Shown in pieces: positions 35,595 to 44,821 of a stretch of DNA of 64,000 nt (position 1 is the stretch's first letter; each line of letters starts with the position of its first letter). This DNA comes from Bacteroidales bacterium (GTDB taxonomy: Bacteria; Bacteroidota; Bacteroidia; Bacteroidales; Bacteroidaceae). Under the pieces are notes generated by a model. The model was not told the origin of the DNA, did no database searches, and worked only from the letters and a program-made list of their open reading frames with translations. The DNA lies in NCBI GenBank assembly GCA_030528885.1, contig JAUMXY010000001.1, forward strand, positions 100,198 through 164,197, read 5' to 3'. Made by a program: the position numbers and the translations under genes.

Positions 35595-36632
35595 TTAGCG
35601 GATTCCAAGCTGATTGAGTGCACGGGCATATCGAGCGGCATTCTGTTGATGCTTTGAATATTCTGCTTCGAAATTGTGGGTGCCTGAGAAGTCTTCTTTG
35701 GCGCACATGTAGAGATAGTTTGTTTTTGTGTGGTTGAGTACGGCATCGAGACCTGCAATGCTTGGTATGCAGATGGGGCCTGGCGGCAGTCCTGTCCTTT
35801 TGTAGGTGTTATAGGGAGACTCTGCTTCTAGATGCTTGTACAGTATTCTCTTGAGGGTGAAGTCTTGCAAGGCGAATTTGATGGTGGGGTCGCTTTGCAA
35901 AGGCATTCCTAAGCGCAGGCGATTTAGGTAGAGAGATGCAATGTTGGGCTTCTCTGGGTTGTTGGCTGTCTCGCTGTCTATGATAGAGGCGAGCGTGCTG
36001 ACCTTTTCTTTTGTCATCTCTTCTCCTGCGTAGTGGCTTACTTCTTGAAGTTTTGCTAGCCGTTTCTCATTCCAGAAAGCGTCGTTTTCTTTTTGCAGAC
36101 GTGCAAACAAGTCTTGAACCGTTATGTCCCAATAGACTTCGTAGGTGTTTGGGATGAATAAGGAGGGGAGTGTCTCCTTGCTGTATCCCATTTGCCGTAA
36201 GTTTGTTGTATCGTTGATGTATTCGACAATCTCCATGCTGTCTATCATGAGCTGTGGAGCGATGCGACGTACCATCTCGTTGACGGTTCTGACGGGCGGT
36301 ATAATTATCTTGATGGGACGTTCGTTGTGATTACGGATGTCGCGAACCAGCTCCATCATTTTCATGTCTGGTCGTACTTCGTATTTTCCTGTGCGAATGC
36401 GTTTCTCTAGTTTGAAAAGCATGGAGTAGAGTCGAAATGCTCTTATGCTTTGGGGCTTGCAGTCTTTTGCGATTTTATGACTGACGGAATCTATGTTGTC
36501 GTCTCTGTCAATAAATATGTAAGTGGGTTCCTTCAAGGTGAATCCACTGCTGTAAAACCATATTGTACCAGTCATCGCGGCCATCAACATAAAGCCTGCG
36601 ATAGCCCATGCTGTCTTTCCTTTTGCTGACAT
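35595..36632 (-). CDS. mltG: Endolytic murein transglycosylase MltG
   Basis: A 345-residue membrane-anchored enzyme (transmembrane helix about 8-30) that cuts nascent peptidoglycan strands. The LysM-like region and the YceG domain are present: IPNTYEVYWD (about 158-167), LASIIDSETANNPEKPNIASLYLNR (catalytic Glu in IIDSE, split here as IIDSETANN and PNIASLYLNRLRLGMPLQSD), and PYNTYKRTGLPPGPICIPS. Length is typical. It has its own promoter (36722-36729) divergent from the nitroreductase operon. Confidence 0.93.
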   Translation of the reverse strand: MSAKGKTAWAIAGFMLMAAMTGTIWFYSSGFTLKEPTYIFIDRDDNIDSVSHKIAKDCKPQSIRAFRLYSMLFKLEKRIRTGKYEVRPDMKMMELVRDIRNHNERPIKIIIPPVRTVNEMVRRIAPQLMIDSMEIVEYINDTTNLRQMGYSKETLPSLFIPNTYEVYWDITVQDLFARLQKENDAFWNEKRLAKLQEVSHYAGEEMTKEKVSTLASIIDSETANNPEKPNIASLYLNRLRLGMPLQSDPTIKFALQDFTLKRILYKHLEAESPYNTYKRTGLPPGPICIPSIAGLDAVLNHTKTNYLYMCAKEDFSGTHNFEAEYSKHQQNAARYARALNQLGIR

Positions 36633-36721
36633 GTGTTAAAAGAGGCAGAGTGCCAGATTTTCGTGGTTTATTTTACGTTGCAGAATGTATCTATTCTTTA
36701 AATTACCATAAAATATTAATG

Positions 36722-36729
36722 CAAAGATA
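36722..36729 (-). promoter_or_regulatory. Promoter -7 box of mltG
   Basis: TATCTTTG on the minus strand, 89 bases before the start at 36632. Confidence 0.6.
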
Positions 36730-36772
36730 ACAAATATCTTACAAAGATTCTTCTTGAATGACAAAAGTTTTC

Positions 36773-36780
36773 TAACTTTA
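36773..36780 (+). promoter_or_regulatory. Promoter -7 box of the nitroreductase operon
   Basis: TAACTTTA, one mismatch to TAnnTTTG, 31 bases before the ATG at 36812. Confidence 0.5.
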
Positions 36781-36811
36781 CACGAAAATCATATATCTTA
36801 AATACAGAGTA

Positions 36812-37351
36812 ATGGGAAATTTTAAGGATTTAGTACAAAAACGTCGTAGTATTAGAAAGTTTACTGACCAAGAAGTGAAGGCTGAAGATTTGCAGACGAT
36901 TCTTCGTGCAGCCCTTATGTCGCCAACGGGAAAGAGTGTGCGTGCATGGCATTTTGTTGTTGTTGATGATAGTGCCTTGCTGGAGAAAATGTCTCTTTGC
37001 CGACCGATGGGCAGCCAGTTTTTGGCTGAGGCAAAAGTGGGCATTGTTGTGTTGGGCGATAGGGAAGCAACTGACGTTTGGTGCGAAGATGCTTCTTTGG
37101 CTGCTGTCACGATGCAGTATCAGGCAGCAGATTTAGGTTTGGGCTCATGCTGGTGCCAGATTCGCAACAGGTTTATGGAGAATGGAGAGCCTTCTGACAA
37201 TATTCTCCGTTTCCTGCTTCGATACCCTGAGAATCTGACTGCTGAATGTGTTATTGGCATTGGCTATCCTGCCATTGAGCGCAAGCCTCAGAATGAGGAT
37301 GACCTGAAATGGGAAAACGTTCATATTGGTCCTTTTCCACAGGAGGATTGA
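36812..37351 (+). CDS. Nitroreductase-family flavoprotein
   Basis: A 179-residue FMN-dependent oxidoreductase of the nitroreductase fold. RRSIRKFTDQEV (11-22) carries the FMN-phosphate Arg/Ser residues, ALMSPTGKSVRAWHFV follows, and the C-terminal GIGYPAIERKP is typical. Two-electron reduction of quinones or nitro compounds is the family role; the real substrate is unknown. First gene of a likely four-gene operon with DUF2520, kdsC and maf. Confidence 0.88.
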   Translation: MGNFKDLVQKRRSIRKFTDQEVKAEDLQTILRAALMSPTGKSVRAWHFVVVDDSALLEKMSLCRPMGSQFLAEAKVGIVVLGDREATDVWCEDASLAAVTMQYQAADLGLGSCWCQIRNRFMENGEPSDNILRFLLRYPENLTAECVIGIGYPAIERKPQNEDDLKWENVHIGPFPQED

Positions 37352-37373
37352 TGTGTAAAACAAGCTTCAGCTA

Positions 37374-38141
37374 ATGAATATTGCTTTGGTGGGGGCGGGT
37401 AATCTCGCAACTAATATAGGTAAGGCTTTTGTGCGTGCGCGGCATTCTGTTGTGCAGGTGTTTAGCCGTACAGAGTCATCGGCCAGAGACTTGGCGTCTG
37501 CTCTTGGATGCAGTTATACTGTTTCTGTAGAAGATGTTGTAGATGATGCTGATTTATATGTAATTGCATTAAAGGATTCTGCTTTGGGTGACGTGGCTGG
37601 CCGATTGGTGCAAGGGCGTGAAAAATGTCTTTTTGTTCACACGGCTGGCAGCATCGATATGGATGTTATTCCTGCTTTGCGAAGGGGAGTTCTGTATCCT
37701 ATGCAGACGTTCTCCAAAGCTCGAGAGGTGGATTTCCAAGCTATCCCATGTTTTGTTGAGGCTTCTCAGGCAACGGATGCTGCCTTGTTGAAGTCGCTTG
37801 CTTCTGAAATATCAAGCAAAGTGTATGAGTTGAATAGCGAGAATCGCAAGTTTCTGCATTTGAGCGCAGTTTTCTGCTGCAATTTTGCAAACCATTGTTT
37901 TCGTATTGGTGAGAAGCTGCTGAATGAGCATGGAGGGGTGCCTTTTGACGTGATGCTCCCTCTGATTGATGAAACTGCAAGAAAGCTCCATGCACTCTCT
38001 CCTGGCGAAGCGCAGACAGGTCCGGCCGTGAGATGGGATGAGAATGTGATTGGCATGCAGTTGGGGCTTTTGTCTGATAAGCCAGATTTGCAGCATATTT
38101 ATGAACTCTTAAGCAAAAGTATTCACGATGATAAATTATGA
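37374..38141 (+). CDS. Rossmann-like/DUF2520 oxidoreductase
   Basis: A 255-residue protein of the Rossmann-like plus DUF2520 family. The NAD(P)-binding motif [16 protein letters not shown] (4-19) is clear, with [12 protein letters not shown] in the middle and the C-terminal helical DUF2520 domain (about 125-250). Related proteins resemble pyrroline-5-carboxylate or NADP-dependent reductases; substrate is unknown. It overlaps kdsC by 14 bases, so the two are translationally coupled. Confidence 0.85.
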   Translation: MNIALVGAGNLATNIGKAFVRARHSVVQVFSRTESSARDLASALGCSYTVSVEDVVDDADLYVIALKDSALGDVAGRLVQGREKCLFVHTAGSIDMDVIPALRRGVLYPMQTFSKAREVDFQAIPCFVEASQATDAALLKSLASEISSKVYELNSENRKFLHLSAVFCCNFANHCFRIGEKLLNEHGGVPFDVMLPLIDETARKLHALSPGEAQTGPAVRWDENVIGMQLGLLSDKPDLQHIYELLSKSIHDDKL

Positions 38142-38646
38142 CTTGAAGAAGATACGTGCCATTTTTCTTGATGTGGATGGCGTGCTGTCTTGCGAAACGA
38201 TACCTCAGCACCCCAATGGTGATCCGATGCGGACGGTTAATATAAAGGATGGCTATGCTTTGCAGCACGCAGTCAAGTGTGGAATTTGCGTGGCAATCAT
38301 TACTGGCGGAAAGACAGAGGCTGTCCGTGTGCGCTATGAAGCTTTAGGGCTGAAAGACGTGTGTTTGGGCGTGGCTGTTAAAATTAACACCTATAATGAA
38401 TTGAAGGAGAAGTATTCGCTGAAGGATGAGGAAATTGCTTATGTGGGTGATGATATCCCTGATTATGAGGTGCTTCAGAGGTGCGGCCTCCCATGCTGCC
38501 CTTCTGATGCAGCGCATGAGATAAAATCCATCTGCAAGTATATTTCTCATAAAGAGGGTGGAAAGGGGTGTGTACGTGACATTGTAGAACAAATATTGAA
38601 AGCTCAGAACTTATGGATGCACAACAGCGCAGCTTTCGGTTGGTGA
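38128..38646 (+). CDS. kdsC: KDO 8-phosphate phosphatase, KdsC type
   Basis: A 172-residue C0-type HAD phosphatase with no cap domain. [10 protein letters not shown] (about 12-21) has the nucleophile Asp, IITGGK the second motif and [12 protein letters not shown] the metal-binding motif IV. KdsC releases phosphate from KDO-8-phosphate for lipid A core synthesis. It sits between DUF2520 and maf as usual for Bacteroidales. The KDO assignment follows family resemblance. Confidence 0.88.
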   Translation: MINYDLKKIRAIFLDVDGVLSCETIPQHPNGDPMRTVNIKDGYALQHAVKCGICVAIITGGKTEAVRVRYEALGLKDVCLGVAVKINTYNELKEKYSLKDEEIAYVGDDIPDYEVLQRCGLPCCPSDAAHEIKSICKYISHKEGGKGCVRDIVEQILKAQNLWMHNSAAFGW

Positions 38647-39212
38647 AAGACTATAAAATCATTCTTGCAAGCAATTCCCCGCGACGCAAGGAGTTGCTAG
38701 GCGGCTTAGGCCTGGATTTTGAGGTCAGAACGCTGCAAGGAATTGACGAAAGCTATCCTGCAGAACTTGTAGGTGAGGACATACCGATTTACATTTCTGG
38801 TCAGAAGGCTAAGGCTTATCGCCAATCCATGTCTGATGACGAGATGGTGATAACGGCTGATACGATAGTGTATGATGATGGCGCAGTATTGGGCAAGCCT
38901 CAAGACAGAGATGATGCGATTGCCATGCTGAGCCGGCTGTCTGGCCATGCTCATGATGTCATCACAGGCGTGTCTATCGTTACAAAGGAAAAGACGGTTC
39001 AGTTTGCATCTACCTCAAAGGTTTACTTTGCAGATTTAACCGATGAGGAGATTGCCTATTATGTTGACAATTTCAAGCCTTTTGATAAAGCAGGCGCGTA
39101 TGGCATTCAGGAATGGATTGGATACGTCGGCGTAAGTCGTATCGAAGGGTCCTATTTTAATGTGATGGGATTGCCAATTCAGAAGCTTTATACTGAGCTG
39201 AAGAAGTTTTAA
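38613..39212 (+). CDS. maf: Maf-family nucleotide pyrophosphatase
   Basis: A 199-residue Maf protein that hydrolyses non-canonical nucleoside triphosphates such as dTTP or UTP analogues. [17 protein letters not shown] (about 17-33), [14 protein letters not shown] [20 protein letters not shown] and [12 protein letters not shown] are present. The ATG at 38613 overlaps kdsC by 34 bases; a GTG at 38643 overlapping the kdsC stop (GTGA) is also possible and would give 189 residues. Confidence 0.9.
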   Translation: MDAQQRSFRLVKDYKIILASNSPRRKELLGGLGLDFEVRTLQGIDESYPAELVGEDIPIYISGQKAKAYRQSMSDDEMVITADTIVYDDGAVLGKPQDRDDAIAMLSRLSGHAHDVITGVSIVTKEKTVQFASTSKVYFADLTDEEIAYYVDNFKPFDKAGAYGIQEWIGYVGVSRIEGSYFNVMGLPIQKLYTELKKF

Positions 39213-39227
39213 GAACTATCGCAGAGG

Positions 39228-39322
39228 GGGAAGAAGCACCTTTCATCCCGTGGGTTCTTCACCTCTGTTACGATGCACCTTTCATCGTAATTATCTTGCA
39301 CCTTGTATCGTAATTACGATGC
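39228..39322. repeat. Intergenic hairpins with CACCTT...TATCGTAA repeats
   Basis: CAGAGG...CCTCTG forms one hairpin (about 39221-39268). Then CACCTTTCATCGTAATTA and CACCTTGTATCGTAATTACGATGCA follow as near-direct repeats (39277-39296 and 39300-39322). The second overlaps the last codons and stop of the minus-strand lipoprotein gene. Similar units recur at 53089-53153. Confidence 0.7.
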
Positions 39323-40147
39323 AGGGTGTTTGTCTTTTGTGTTGGCGGGAGAGGCTGTGAGCTCCACCACCTCGTCATATCCAAGGCTTATGATGCAAGG
39401 TCCGTAGGCATAGGGGGCAATTTCGTACTCGTTGTAGTAGAACTCTATGCTGTCCTTGCCCAAGGAGAAGTTTTTGCTGACAAACATTTCCGTTCTGTCC
39501 AATATGCCCATCTGGTATAACTCCTCCATCGTGCTTGCATTCTTGTCTTTCATCAGTTTTTTCAGCAGCATCTCCTTCAGCTTCTGCTGGCTGGATAAAG
39601 GGCAAATTTGGTCTAATGTGATGAAATCGCCAGTTGTGGTGTTGAATCGTAAAATAGTGACCGTTGTGAGTGGATGCGCTCCGCCTGTAAACTCCTCTTC
39701 CTCAATCCTGTAGTTCAATACGTTTTCTAACCCGAAATCGCCCCGTCCTTTCAAGTGGCTGTAGTAGATGTATGTGATTTTCTCTCGCAGAAAATCCTCT
39801 TTGTGTTGCTCTATGTATTTGTCAGCAGCTTCTTCAGGTGTGAGGCTGTCTGATTGGTTAACCAAAATCTCTGTTAGTTTGTTGTTGATTTGCTGGCAGA
39901 CGGCTTGGGGAGTATTGATGGTAGCTTTCAGGAAATTCATGTCCAGCTCAATCTCCATCTCTCTGAAGGGGGTATCGTACAGTATGGCAAATTCATTTTC
40001 CTTTATGTTGAGCGAATCGCGTAAATGCACGCTTCTCTTCACTTGATGAAAATCAAGATGTTCTTTCGCCTTGCCAAATTTGCAAGCAGCAAAAAGTATG
40101 AATGTAAAAGCAAATAACAAAGGTTTATAGAGTGGTTTCATATTCAT
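39314..40147 (-). CDS. DUF3298/RsiV-type lipoprotein
   Basis: A 277-residue predicted lipoprotein (lipobox ILFAAC near residue 21). The region LKGRGDFGLENVLNYRI and TGGAHPLTTVT, followed by TGDFITLDQIC, fits the DUF4163/DUF3298 family, which includes anti-sigma factor RsiV-like and peptidoglycan deacetylase-linked proteins. The frame is open 48 bases upstream, but a promoter -7 box lies inside it, so the ATG at 40147 (or 40141) is chosen. The C-terminal codons overlap an intergenic repeat. Confidence 0.7.
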   Translation of the reverse strand: MNMKPLYKPLLFAFTFILFAACKFGKAKEHLDFHQVKRSVHLRDSLNIKENEFAILYDTPFREMEIELDMNFLKATINTPQAVCQQINNKLTEILVNQSDSLTPEEAADKYIEQHKEDFLREKITYIYYSHLKGRGDFGLENVLNYRIEEEEFTGGAHPLTTVTILRFNTTTGDFITLDQICPLSSQQKLKEMLLKKLMKDKNASTMEELYQMGILDRTEMFVSKNFSLGKDSIEFYYNEYEIAPYAYGPCIISLGYDEVVELTASPANTKDKHPAS

Positions 40148-40164
40148 TTCGTTCAAATCGGTTG

Positions 40165-40172
40165 CAAAGGTA
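40165..40172 (-). promoter_or_regulatory. Promoter -7 box of the DUF3298-type gene
   Basis: TACCTTTG on the minus strand, 17 bases before the ATG at 40147. Confidence 0.65.
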
Positions 40173-40216
40173 GCAATTTTTCTGTTCATCAGCATTTATA
40201 ATTCGATAATAATCTA

Positions 40217-40224
40217 TAATTTTG
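40217..40224 (+). promoter_or_regulatory. Promoter -7 box of the gene at 40244
   Basis: TAATTTTG, 19 bases before the ATG at 40244; back to back with the DUF3298 promoter. Confidence 0.6.
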
Positions 40225-40243
40225 CATATTAAATCATTCTTTT

Positions 40244-41224
40244 ATGGCATTCAACGACACATCTGCTTCGGAAGAAAAACAGAGCCCTCGTTCAAGCGTT
40301 CGGGCATGGTGCACCATTGGGAGCATAAGCTTTGTCATAGCCCTTCTCGCTTCTGTCGCTGTGTGGTATCTGTTCCTGCGTGGAGGGAATAATGATGAGG
40401 AAAGGGAGGCTTTCGATAGAATTATGAGTCTTAAGTCTGAGGGAGATACTGACTTGTTTGCGCAATCTCTGAATGAATATTTAGATACTTACAATTCTGA
40501 TGCTTATCATTTCTCGCAACTGAAAGCGTTAGGCGACCGTTTCTTTACAGAACAAGCCGATTGGAATGACGCTCGCGAACGGATGACAGTGACGTCTATG
40601 AGGCATTTTCTTGCAAGCCACCCAGAAGGATTCTTTCATGTTGCGGCAAATAAGATGCTGGATTCCATATCCTTTTCAGACGCCCTTCGCCTCAATGAAA
40701 AAGCTGCTTTTCAAGCCTATCTTAATCAATTCGTTCAAGGAACATACAGAAATGAAGCTGAGCAGCGCATAGCTGAAATTGAAAAATTGGAACTATCCGA
40801 TAATGAAAAGACTGAGGCAACCCATGTGCTGGCTTCCTTTTTCAATCTCTTTTGTAAGGAAAAGATTGATGCGGTTCAAGATTCGTGTGCCAATGATACA
40901 TCCGTTTCATCCTATGCGTCTCTTCTGTTCGCTGATAGCATTCCTATGAATTTGGAGGAATTGAATACCGATAAAAAGATGCTTGATTGCCGCTTTGCTG
41001 AAGCGTCTGTGCAGAAGGTCGATACGCTAGGCATGGTGTGCTACCAACTCTATTTTACACTTGAAAGAGAATTTGAAGAACCCCCATCCTCCGTTGCAGA
41101 CACGTCTTCTGTTGTGGTTGATGATGCTGAAAAAGATGCGCATGTTTGGGTGAAAACTGAACGTCATGACGGAGCCGCTCTTCTTAGCGATTCGATGAAA
41201 ATTATTTCTGTGTCGATAAAATAA
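40244..41224 (+). CDS. Membrane-anchored protein of unknown function
   Basis: A 326-residue protein with a short polar N-terminus, one transmembrane helix (about 26-46) and a large outer domain rich in acidic residues and helices (about 50-190). The second half has a folded region around KIDAVQDSCANDTSVSSYAS and ends in strands (HDGAALLSDSMKIISVSIK). I recognise no enzyme motif. It is divergent from the lipoprotein and its end is convergent with the next. Confidence 0.6.
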   Translation: MAFNDTSASEEKQSPRSSVRAWCTIGSISFVIALLASVAVWYLFLRGGNNDEEREAFDRIMSLKSEGDTDLFAQSLNEYLDTYNSDAYHFSQLKALGDRFFTEQADWNDARERMTVTSMRHFLASHPEGFFHVAANKMLDSISFSDALRLNEKAAFQAYLNQFVQGTYRNEAEQRIAEIEKLELSDNEKTEATHVLASFFNLFCKEKIDAVQDSCANDTSVSSYASLLFADSIPMNLEELNTDKKMLDCRFAEASVQKVDTLGMVCYQLYFTLEREFEEPPSSVADTSSVVVDDAEKDAHVWVKTERHDGAALLSDSMKIISVSIK

Positions 41225-41321
41225 TAGACACTACAATTTCAGTTGGTTGATTTGCTTCTGTTGGAGTTTCTCTTTCAAATGCTTTTCCTGTAATTTTTAT
41301 TGATGTTTTTTCTTTGGTTCA

Positions 41322-41360
41322 TAAAAAATGTGCCCCGTATCGCAGTCGAAATGGGGCACA
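41322..41360 (-). terminator. Terminator of the DUF4738 gene
   Basis: TGTGCCCC / GGGGCACA (8 bp, 16-nt loop). On the minus strand a run of T follows (41322-41328), 41 bases after the stop codon. Confidence 0.8.
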
Positions 41361-41401
41361 ATGGTAATGTGGAGAGTGCTCTCTCCTTCAGCGTTTGTCC
41401 G

Positions 41402-41989
41402 TTAAACAGCATCCTCGCTGGGGTCAATGTTCAACCCTGTGCTGATAGGGGCTGTTTCAAGGTTCTCTGCTTTCTTGATGGAAAAAGAGCCGTCAGGCGC
41501 TACTTTCAGTTCAAGCGGATAGACCATGTCAGAAGTTTCGTCAGGGTCACCTACTGTGACAATAAAATATAAGGCCGACCGGTCTTCGTCCCTTTTTGTG
41601 AAGTTGTAATTTACCCCAACAAGAGTGGAGTTTTTTAAGAAATCGGCAGGCACCATATCCTTGAAGTTGTTTTTATAGAAAGTCTTGCTGAATATTTTCG
41701 TACTGTCGCGCATGATATTGATTTTCACACGGCTCTCATGATATTGGAGCCCTTGTGGGTTGATGACAATAGGCATGCTGTCAACATGCTCGAGAGCATA
41801 GTTGTAATGATATACTTTCCCTTCAATCCGAATGGTGTCTTGTATACTGTAATTGCGCAAGGAGATAACGCCTGTTTCTGTATTGATGTCTTCCGTTACT
41901 CGCTGTTCGGCAGGTTTGCTTTGCTCTCCTCCGCAAGCGGCTGCTATGAATAGCAGGAAAGGGAGTGCTGCTGTGGTCAGTGCTTTCAT
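41402..41989 (-). CDS. DUF4738-type lipoprotein
   Basis: A 195-residue predicted lipoprotein (signal peptide with lipobox FIAAAC). The mature part is beta-rich and resembles DUF4738 proteins of Bacteroidales (TIRIEGKVYHYNYALEH, QGLQYHESRVKINI). The longer frame (from 42079) is rejected because the first 30 residues are not protein-like and the ATG at 41989 starts the signal peptide. Function is unknown. Confidence 0.65.
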   Translation of the reverse strand: MKALTTAALPFLLFIAAACGGEQSKPAEQRVTEDINTETGVISLRNYSIQDTIRIEGKVYHYNYALEHVDSMPIVINPQGLQYHESRVKINIMRDSTKIFSKTFYKNNFKDMVPADFLKNSTLVGVNYNFTKRDEDRSALYFIVTVGDPDETSDMVYPLELKVAPDGSFSIKKAENLETAPISTGLNIDPSEDAV

Positions 41990-42141
41990 TGGTGTGATGT
42001 TTTTTTTGATGCGTCCGTATAAGGGGCGCGGGGTGCTGTTTCTATTTGCAAAATTCGCAAAAGAAAGTGATTTGTACAAATGAAATATGAAAATAATTCA
42101 ATAATGAAGCGTTTTTTCCGTCATGTGTAAAAAAAAGGTGC

Positions 42142-42149
42142 TAACTTTG
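42142..42149 (+). promoter_or_regulatory. Promoter -7 box of the map run
   Basis: TAACTTTG, a full match, 27 bases before the ATG at 42177. Confidence 0.7.
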
Positions 42150-42176
42150 TAGCAGCCTAAAAGAAAAAGGACAAAA

Positions 42177-43040
42177 ATGAGACTATTGAAGAAGAATCCG
42201 CGCAATTGGCGTGTGAAAAGCGGTCAGCCGCTGACGGAGATGGACAAGAAGATTCTTTCTTTTCAGAATAGAGGATGCCTTGTTCCGACGCGTGATTTGA
42301 TAAAGACTCCTGAACAGATAGATGGTATTCGTCGTGCAGGGACATTGAATACGGCTGTGCTCGACCATGTGGCAGAACATATACATGAAGGGATGTCAAC
42401 GCTGGACATTGACAAGCTTGTACATGAATTTACAATTCAGCACGGAGGAATACCCGCCCCCCTCAATTATGAGGGTTTCCCAAAAAGCTGCTGCACCAGC
42501 ATCAATGAAGTGGTCTGTCATGGCATTCCTGATGCAGAAGAGATTCTGGAAGCGGGAGACATCATCAATGTGGATTGCACGACGATTCTTGACGGATTTT
42601 ATGCTGACGCAAGCAGAATGTTCATCATCGGAGAAACGACGCCTGAACGAAAAAAGCTCGTTCAAGTGGCAAAGGAATGCCTAGAGGTAGGCGCTGCGGC
42701 CTGCAAGCCCTATACCTTCGTGGGCGATTCTGCAGCAGCGATTACGAAACATGCGCATCAGAACGGATGCACGGTGGTTCGCGACCTCTGCGGACATGGA
42801 GTGGGCAATGCTTTCCATGAAGAGCCAGATATGGAGCATTGGGGAAGAAAAGGGACAGGCATGCTTCTTGTTCCTGGCATGGTCTTTACGATTGAACCCA
42901 TGATAAACGCTGGTGACTGGCAAGTTTTTGTTGACAGCGAAGACGAATGGACCGTTGTGACCGAAGATTACAGCGATTCAGCTCAGTGGGAACACACCTT
43001 TTTGATGACAGAAGACGGATTGGAAATATTAACTTATTGA
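42177..43040 (+). CDS. map: Type I methionine aminopeptidase
   Basis: A 287-residue enzyme that removes the initiator methionine of nascent proteins. Metal ligands are visible in DIINVDCTTILDGFYADASRMF (two Asp, cut here as NVDCTTILDGFYADAS), CGHGVGNAFHE (His), FTIEPMI (Glu) and QWEHTFLM (Glu). A roughly 40-residue basic N-terminal extension (MRLLKKNPRNWRVK...) precedes the catalytic domain, longer than the E. coli enzyme. First gene of a run with tsaD and rsmE. Confidence 0.93.
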   Translation: MRLLKKNPRNWRVKSGQPLTEMDKKILSFQNRGCLVPTRDLIKTPEQIDGIRRAGTLNTAVLDHVAEHIHEGMSTLDIDKLVHEFTIQHGGIPAPLNYEGFPKSCCTSINEVVCHGIPDAEEILEAGDIINVDCTTILDGFYADASRMFIIGETTPERKKLVQVAKECLEVGAAACKPYTFVGDSAAAITKHAHQNGCTVVRDLCGHGVGNAFHEEPDMEHWGRKGTGMLLVPGMVFTIEPMINAGDWQVFVDSEDEWTVVTEDYSDSAQWEHTFLMTEDGLEILTY

Positions 43041-43047
43041 ACGAGTT

Positions 43048-44064
43048 ATGTATATACTTGCGATAGAATCATCTTGCGACGATACAAGTGCAGCGGTGCT
43101 GAAAGATGGCCTTTTGCTGAGCAATGTGACAGCTTCTCAGGCTGTACATGAAGAATATGGCGGTGTGGTGCCAGAATTGGCTTCTAGAGCGCATCAGCAG
43201 AATATCGTGCCTGTGGTGGACGCAGCCATTAAGCGTGCTGGCATTACGAAAGAAGATTTGAATGCTGTGGCTTTTACAAGAGGCCCTGGTTTGATGGGGA
43301 GTCTTTTGGTTGGTGTCAGTTTTGCAAAAGGCTTCGCACGCAGTTTAGGCATCCCGATGATAGATGTAAACCATTTGCAGGGGCATGTTCTGGCGCATTT
43401 TATTCGTGAAAGCGAAGAAGACAATCATCAGCCAACATTCCCATATCTCTGTTTGCTTGTTAGTGGAGGCAACAGCCAGATTGTGAAGGTCAATTCATAC
43501 AAAGATATGGAAATAATGGGGCAGACCATCGACGATGCAGCAGGAGAGGCGATAGATAAATGTTCGAAGGTGATGGGACTCGGCTATCCTGGCGGACCTA
43601 TCATTGATAAACTCGCCCGACAGGGTAACCCTGAAGCCTTTGAGTTTGCGAAGCCTGACATTGCGGGTTACGACTACAGTTTTTCGGGCTTGAAGACTTC
43701 GTTCCTTTATCATCTGCGCGACTGGTTGAAGGAAGATCCCGACTTTATCGAGCATCATAAGGAAGACTTGGCGGCTTCGCTGGAGAAGACTATAGTGGAC
43801 ATTCTGATGAAGAAATTACGCAAGGCGGTAAAGGATACTGGTATTAAGCAAGTTGCTGTCGCTGGTGGGGTGAGTGCAAATAATGGATTGCGCAACGCCT
43901 TTCGTGACCACGCCAAGCGTTATCATTGGGATATATTTATTCCAAAGTTCTCCTATACGACTGATAATGCAGCAATGATAGGAATCACAGGCTATTTCAA
44001 ATATCTCGACAAGGATTTTGCCTCTATTGATTTACCTGCCTATGCTCGTGTGACAACCCAATAA
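43048..44064 (+). CDS. tsaD: tRNA N6-threonylcarbamoyltransferase TsaD
   Basis: A 338-residue ASKHA-fold enzyme that transfers threonylcarbamoyl to A37 of ANN-reading tRNAs together with TsaB and TsaE. It begins ILAIESSCDDTSAAVL, has GLMGSLLVG, the metal-binding HLQGHVLAH (about 111-119), CLLVSGGNSQIV and AVAGGVSANNGLR. Length is normal. It follows map by 7 bases and precedes rsmE by 9, so the three are probably one operon. Note tcdA at 12876, which acts on the product of this enzyme. Confidence 0.95.
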   Translation: MYILAIESSCDDTSAAVLKDGLLLSNVTASQAVHEEYGGVVPELASRAHQQNIVPVVDAAIKRAGITKEDLNAVAFTRGPGLMGSLLVGVSFAKGFARSLGIPMIDVNHLQGHVLAHFIRESEEDNHQPTFPYLCLLVSGGNSQIVKVNSYKDMEIMGQTIDDAAGEAIDKCSKVMGLGYPGGPIIDKLARQGNPEAFEFAKPDIAGYDYSFSGLKTSFLYHLRDWLKEDPDFIEHHKEDLAASLEKTIVDILMKKLRKAVKDTGIKQVAVAGGVSANNGLRNAFRDHAKRYHWDIFIPKFSYTTDNAAMIGITGYFKYLDKDFASIDLPAYARVTTQ

Positions 44065-44073
44065 TTATCAACA

Positions 44074-44817
44074 ATGAAAGAGGTCCGTTTTTTCTATGTT
44101 CCCGATGCTTCCGATGTAAAAGAACTTCCAGAAGAAGAGGCTCAGCATGCGGTTCGAGTGCTTCGAATGGCAATGGGTGACGAGATGATGCTGATGGATG
44201 GGCAAGGGACTTTCTATCGCGCTGTTGTGACAGAAGCGACTAAGAAACGCTGTTTCTATAAAATTGAGGAGGTTTTGCCACAGGAGCGCCAATGGACTCC
44301 CCGACTTCATTTGGCAATGGCGCCAACTAAAAACATGGACAGAACCGAATGGTTTGCCGAGAAGGCTACCGAGATAGGTTTTGATGAACTGACTTTCTTG
44401 AAATGTCGGTGGTCTGAAAGAATGGTTGTCAAGACGGAGCGCATCGAGAAGATTCTTGTATCAGCCATGAAGCAGAGCCATAAAGCATGGAAGCCTGTGC
44501 TGAATGAGATGGTGGACTTCAAGACATTCTTGCAGGAGATAGAGGAACGGGAAAAGGAGAGTGGCACGGTGATGCAGAAGTTCATCTGCCATTGTTATGA
44601 AGAGGAAGGTTTGGGTAAGAAAGTGGCATTGAAGGATGCTGTGAGGAGGGGAGAAGATGTGCTGGTGATGGTGGGTCCAGAAGGGGATTTCTCCATTGAC
44701 GAGTTGAAGATGGCGGAGGCGAAAGGCTTTCAAAGCGTGACATTGGGCAAGAGCCGACTGAGAACGGAAACGGCGGCTCTGGTGGCGGTGCATATTATTA
44801 ACTTAATCAATCAATAA
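44074..44817 (+). CDS. rsmE: 16S rRNA (uracil1498-N3)-methyltransferase
   Basis: A 247-residue SPOUT-family methyltransferase acting on the small ribosomal subunit with S-adenosylmethionine. The C-terminal knot has VMVGPEGDFSIDEL (about 197-210) and LGKSRLRTETAALVAV (about 225-240); KCRWSERMVVKTERI is typical of the middle. Follows tsaD directly. Confidence 0.93.
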   Translation: MKEVRFFYVPDASDVKELPEEEAQHAVRVLRMAMGDEMMLMDGQGTFYRAVVTEATKKRCFYKIEEVLPQERQWTPRLHLAMAPTKNMDRTEWFAEKATEIGFDELTFLKCRWSERMVVKTERIEKILVSAMKQSHKAWKPVLNEMVDFKTFLQEIEEREKESGTVMQKFICHCYEEEGLGKKVALKDAVRRGEDVLVMVGPEGDFSIDELKMAEAKGFQSVTLGKSRLRTETAALVAVHIINLINQ

Positions 44818-44821
44818 CATC

